A stretch of DNA of 35,356 nucleotides from positions 1-35,356 of the forward strand of contig JAYMTA010000196.1 in assembly GCA_036897625.1 (NCBI GenBank), written 5' to 3'. This DNA comes from Pelargonium cotyledonis. Lineage: Eukaryota; Streptophyta; Magnoliopsida; Geraniales; Geraniaceae. Made by a program: the position numbers and the translations under genes. Below are positions 31,196 to 35,356 of the stretch, piece by piece (the stretch's first letter is position 1; each line of letters opens with the position of its first letter). The notes under the pieces are model-generated. The model saw only the letters and a program-made list of their open reading frames with translations, was not told the DNA's origin and did no database searches.

Positions 31196-32425
31196 CTGAG
31201 TTTAGGTGACATGTTTCGGGACTCCAATGGCTCCTTTGGAACCTAGCGACCCCTTGAATCTAAAACTTTCCTAAGGAAACTAAGAGGGATTCAAGATGGC
31301 CCAAGACATCAACGGGCGAGCACACGAAAACCAAGGGATGGTTCCATATATCCGTACTGGACATCTTGGAGCCACGAACCAATTGTCGTTCGTACCGGCA
31401 CGCATCCGCCAAAACTTCCGTAGGATGATTCTCACGGATCCGTGGACCCGTCTACCTCCTTCCGTGGCCTCTTCACCTGCCTTCTCCCTTATTTGTGAAA
31501 TCACTCATGTGCGGATTCGTGCCAACCTCCCCGCGAGCCACGTGAAATGAACGGAGCGAAACAAGGAGGGGTGCACACTGTCCATGCTGGACATTCCCGT
31601 TTGTACTAGACGCCCCCATCCATATTGGACACACCACTCCATCCTCAATAACCATATATTTTCTCCCTTGCTTGGGCCAACCAAATCTCCTCCATGGCCC
31701 GAGCCATTCCGTCCATCCCCGCAAGCTCGCTAGCCCGCAAGCCCGCAAAACCATGACGAGCAGCCATGTCCGTATGAAACATGGACATGGTCTCGGACCA
31801 AGGTCTCTCCAGCCTTCCACAAGCCACCATTTGATCCTTTGAGACCTTCCAAGGTCTCCCCAACCCTAGAGTACCAAAACCCAACCAAGAAAAATCCCTA
31901 ACTCGGCCCAAGGGGTCCGTTTCGTACACACATGACCTCCCTTGGCCACCATTTTTAAAATTTTCAAGCTTTTGCAATAAAAAATTGAAGGTCAAGATGA
32001 TACATTTTTCGCTTAAAATTCAAGATTTGGGTTGTTGGGAAAAAGAAGAAAAAGAAGAAACCTTTGAATGCCACGATCCATTCACTTCAAAAATAGCCGA
32101 AAACCACCTTGAATGGACGAGTCAATCGGGCCAAAATGTTGACCTCAAAGAGTTGTAAACAATTGGTGAGGGGACCTAAGACAACCACCAAGTAAAGTGT
32201 CAAGCCTTGGGTCCAAGATCAAAAAAAGAATTTGAGGGAAAATTTTGAATTTTCTCTAAGTGTTGGGGAAGAAGAAGACACATGAGAGGGGGGCGAAGGA
32301 TGACTTACCAAGCAAGGAGGGAACCGTCCTCTTGAAGTCCCGTGTCGCACCAAGCGAGCCTTCAAAAATTCTTCAAGGGTTTGTGTGTGTGAGAGAGAGT
32401 GGAAGAGAAGGTGAGGGAGGACAGG
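31196..32425. other. Non-coding stretch upstream of the antisense ORF
   Basis: No conserved coding motif was recognised on either strand. It may hold the promoter and leader of the antisense ORF or element 3' spacer. Short echoes of a CAT(A/G)(C/T)TGGACA-like word near 31356, 31582 and 31621 were seen but do not form a regular array. Confidence 0.35.
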
Positions 32426-32452
32426 GAGAGAGAGAGAGAGAGAGAGAGAGAG
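32426..32452 (+). repeat. (GA)13 microsatellite
   Basis: A pure GA tract, reading (CT)13 on the minus strand, lies upstream of the antisense ORF. A GT/GA-rich stretch precedes it from about 32379. Confidence 0.95.
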
Positions 32453-32730
32453 GTTTCATGAGCAATAAATGTCCCAACTACCAACAAGTGGGAAATCAAT
32501 GCTCTTCTCACCAACTAAAGCAAAAAGTAAACTCAGGATTTTGGCTTCAAACAGGCCTATGGTCACCCCTAGGCACCCCGACCCTCGAGCATCAAAAAAA
32601 TGAAGAAGGAGACGCCTATACCTCCACTTATGCAAAAAGTCAACCTTAGACTGAAATAGTCAAACTTGAGATTTTGGTCCCCAGGCATGCTATCACTTAC
32701 TCCAGTGCGACTTCAAGAAATCCAAGTAAC

Positions 32731-34640
32731 TCAGAGTGGGGGAAACTGATTCTACCCAAAAAATCTTAAGTATTTTGACGAGTCACAAATTGACGCGTGA
32801 CACTCTTGAGTGTCACGTCATTCGAGACCTCGGACCCGATTGCACAAGTTTAAAGAGCTTTCAAGTCCAAAAAGATAACTCTCATCCACTAGTGATGGCC
32901 AACGTCGCCCGGCGGTCCCCGAAGCCATCACGTGCCCCGGGCACCCAACGAATGACTCTAAAGGCCCAGACGTCCCCGAAGAAATTCAACGAGTCCTCAG
33001 AAGTCAAGTTTCTGAGTTAGGGCACTTTGATGCCCTAAACTCACTAAGGGGTGAAAAGAGCTCGTCCCCGATGATTCGTGCAAGGGCCATCCATCACTTG
33101 ACATTGGATGGCCCGAGCCATCTAGGCCTACTTCAAGCACCTCCAATGACATCCCAGGTTTTCCTAAGTCCTTCCAAGGACTTTCCAAAACCTTTCGAAG
33201 AGACCCCGAGGCCTTCCAAGAACCCAAAATCCTTCCAAAACCAAGCATGGTCAGAATAGACCACCATGGGTCCGTAATGACCACCCCTATGGCATGTATA
33301 GACACATGCCCATCCCTCCATGAATCTGGACTTCTTCAACCATCCGTCTTTACTTATCCTTAGATCCGCTCAAGCCCTTTAGCAGATGGCCCCTCCATCA
33401 CACCACTTTGTGCCACGATCCTCCAAGGGAATCTTGTCCCTTCCCGTGACTTTCTGAGGCTTCCCATGGGCACCCAAACCTCCTACACTTCATCCGGGAC
33501 ACACCCAAGGGACAAAATCTCAAGATAGAACCTTGACACAAAGCATTGGGAAGTGATAGACCTCAATGTCGCGACATTTAGCATGGATGTTGTGACTTCT
33601 TGCTTCAATGCAACAACATCTTGCCCAAACGTGGCCCTCTCACGTGTACGGGCAAAGTCATCAAATGCCTCAAAGGACTCGGCGTTTGACTCTCTCACAT
33701 ACAAACAAAAACCCTCTCGCGTATGGATAAAGTCTCTAGAGACCTCCGATGCGGTGATATTCAAGAGTACTAATGCCACTATAATGGACCCTTCCAACCT
33801 TCTACAGGTTGTTTCATGCCCCATCACTCAATGGTCGACCCCCTTTGACCCTAGGCAACACCCACTCAAACAAGCTCTCACAACCTCAACACTCCCAAGT
33901 ACCCACGACTATGCCTTGCGAGGCACTAGCTCACAAAGGTTCTTGATAAGCCTTTTCATCACTCAAGCCTCCAAACGAAGTACAAGTCTTAAGGTGGAGC
34001 ACAATCAGCACTCCCAAGCGCCCATGACTATGACTTGTGAGACACTAGCTCACAAAGAGTCTGGGTGAGTCATCACATCTCTCAGGAGGCTTACAGGACA
34101 CGTCTGTCTCACTAGTACGCATGAGCAACGCGTTCAAGGGAAAGAAGGATCCCAATACTACAAATGGGCTAGAAGAGCTCATTGGGCCAAGTGGGCCATT
34201 TGGGCTTGTAATGCCAAATGGGCCTCGACGGGCCTCACATCTTCATTAACCAATCACATCACAACATGGGGCGCAAGGTGGTAAGAGCCTATAAATACAC
34301 CCTTCTTCCAAAGAAAAAATGGATCTCAATCTCAATCTTGCTCCTACTGTTACCATACAAGGACTTACTCTCACGTCGGAGGCGGAGTCATGGTAACATT
34401 ACCCTAGGTCTTCATTCCTTTGGTGTGTTTCTCTTATCGTAGGCTACATGTCTATGCAAGTGGGACCTACCTTAGCATGGAAGTGGATTTGAGACTTAAG
34501 ACCCTATACACCAAGACCCTATACTTCATACCTAAGCACTCAAGACTGGGCACTTGAACTCTTAGGCTAGACACCTTTGCATACATAAAAAAGAAGACTC
34601 TACAACAACACACGCTCCTAGTGTGCTCACATTTGACCCC
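32731..34640 (+). repeat. Candidate polypurine tract and LTR-like segment with TATA box
   Basis: The purine-rich AGAGTGGGGGAAAC is followed by TG at about 32748. Far downstream, a TATA box (CCTATAAATACACC) at 34289-34302 is followed about 70 bp later by ACTCTCACGTCGGAGGCGG. Many Tat-lineage LTRs carry a comparable CGTCGGAG motif shortly after the TATA box. This orientation matches the integrase fragment at 24.96-26.42 kb, so it may be the 3' LTR of that element. No matching 5' copy lies in the window and the right edge is a guess. Confidence 0.45.
33889..34080 (+). repeat. Two-copy direct repeat, about 122-bp period
   Basis: CACTCCCAAGTACCCACGAC at 33889 and CACTCCCAAGCGCCCATGAC at about 34011 begin two similar units. 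Both continue TATG(C/A)CTTG(C/T)GAG(G/A)CACT and then AGCTCACAAAG. It lies inside the LTR-like segment. No coding sense. Confidence 0.75.
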
Positions 34641-34728
34641 CGATTAAAAAGGCACATCAAAGATGTATGATTTTCAATTAATTATAACTCTTTTCAATCA
34701 ATTTTAATTTATCTTAGTAATTTCAATC

Positions 34729-35220
34729 CTTTTTTTACCAAAAAAGAAATAAATTTCATTACTCGGGGGATTGGTACAAATAGCAGAGACAAGGGAATTA
34801 AAAAAACAAAACGACAGCAGATAACCAAAGCAAATCGACCTAAAAAACAAGAAAAAAACCGACCTAAGCAACAAAAAAACAAATCCCTTGAAAATCCTTA
34901 TTCCCCGTATATCCCTATGACCACTAAGCCCTGCAGCTGAGATGAGGCCTCGACGAATCTATCCCCAATCGGGCTCCAGGGTCACCCGAACCATTCAACT
35001 CTTCATTGTTGATGACGCACAATGATTCGGACCCCGCGCGGCCACCCCATTGATCGATCCCCGCCCCAGCCTCGACATTGGAGTCGAGGCCGTGTCCTCT
35101 TCAATCCAACCCCCACTCTAGCTCCCACCCCTCGACATTTCTAGATCAAAATCCCCATCAAATCGCACCCCGGAATAATAAGCCCAACAGCAAAATCGAA
35201 TCCAAACACAAGAACATTCC
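34729..35220 (-). mobile_element. 3' end of a probable LINE (non-LTR retroelement)
   Basis: Read on the minus strand the segment ends GAGTAATGAAATTTATTTC, TTTTTTGG, then TAAAAAAAGG. This is an AATGAAATTT-type terminus before a short A-run, like the 3' ends of many plant L1-type LINEs or processed transcripts. The upstream part (to about 35220) is GC-richer and has no recognised RT or endonuclease motif, consistent with a 5'-truncated copy. A processed pseudogene 3' end is an alternative. No target duplication was established. Confidence 0.4.
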
Positions 35221-35227
35221 CAAAAAT

Positions 35228-35356
35228 TAGAGCTGGCAACTGTGCAGGTCGGGTCGGGTTCGGGTTCAGGTCCAAAAATTGGGTCCTGACCCGACCCTAA
35301 AACACGTCGGGTAAGCGTCGGGTCGGGGAGGGGCTGGGAGGGGTCGGGGAAGGGCA
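35228..35356 (+). mobile_element. Possible hAT element terminus with GGGTCGGGT-rich repeats, cut by window end
   Basis: TAGAGCTGGCAA at about 35228 is followed by clustered GGTCGGGTCGGGTTCGGG and related words on both strands (also CCTGACCCGACCC). Many plant hAT-type elements start with a TAGGGCTGGCAA-like end followed by such repeats. The other end lies outside the window, so this is tentative. Confidence 0.35.

Noticed and set aside
33553..34068. 171-codon plus-strand ORF in the LTR-like segment
   Set aside because: It overlaps a two-copy direct repeat and lacks conserved motifs; a chance open frame in decayed LTR sequence is more likely.
1..35356. CRISPR arrays, bacterial operons or integrated plant pararetrovirus
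   Set aside because: No regular spacer-repeat arrays or prokaryotic gene layout; the retroelement domains have gypsy gag-PR-RT-RNH and integrase features typical of LTR retrotransposons, with no movement- or coat-protein motif seen.

Overview
This is nuclear DNA of a flowering plant, probably a eudicot. The evidence is a single intron-rich gene with GT-AG introns, AT-rich introns carrying small plant transposons, and a right half made of degenerate Ty3/gypsy (Metaviridae-type) retrotransposons. No bacterial, organellar or free-virus gene organisation was seen, and no tRNA or rRNA gene was recognised.

Left part (1-1,800): a non-autonomous Mutator-like element (130-1446) with long terminal inverted repeats and a 9-bp target-site duplication, followed by AT-rich intergenic DNA.

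Gene region (about 1,800-16,000): one large plus-strand gene. It has a pyrimidine-rich leader with a (CT)n tract and a likely leader intron. The start codon is at 2900 and there are ten coding exons (2900-2977, 3985-4185, 4378-4500, 4640-4677, 4766-4889, 6090-11090, 12150-12293, 12698-12796, 12877-13019, 15451-15733). They join in frame to a 2,077-residue protein: an N-terminal NT-C2 domain of the EEIG1/EHBP1 type, then a very long coiled coil encoded mostly by one 5,001-nt exon. It resembles the plant family of Arabidopsis At1g22060 ('sporulation-specific protein 15-like'). Its introns hold two related tRNA-derived SINEs, three members of one Stowaway-like MITE family, and a 1.7-kb hAT-type element with other MITEs nested inside.

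Right part (about 16,330-35,356): nested, decayed retroelements. (a) 16.3-19.5 kb, minus strand: gag, protease, reverse transcriptase and RNase H of a Tat/Retand-lineage element, ending within RNase H. (b) 19.6-23.9 kb, plus strand: an Athila-like element with two LTR copies, a tRNA-Asp-type primer-binding site, gag and protease but no RT or integrase. (c) 23.9-24.9 kb: LTR-like AT-rich sequence. (d) 24.96-26.42 kb, plus strand: the end of RNase H plus integrase of a Tat-lineage element, followed by a 54-bp tandem repeat array and one polypurine-tract/LTR-like junction. (e) 27.8-30.85 kb, minus strand: a broken multi-exon reading frame resembling the extra antisense ORF of Tat/Retand elements. 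(f) 32.7-34.6 kb: a second polypurine-tract/LTR-like segment with a TATA box. (g) 34.73-35.2 kb: the 3' end of a probable LINE on the minus strand. (h) from 35,228: GGGTCGGGT-rich sequence like the end of a hAT element, running off the window.

The only apparently functional gene is the NT-C2/coiled-coil gene. All retroelement reading frames carry stops or frameshifts. No wholly new system is evident. The points most worth checking are the antisense intron-bearing ORF, the gag-protease-only Athila-like element, the 54-bp array with an open 18-codon unit, and the possibility that the two opposite Tat fragments are halves of one rearranged element.
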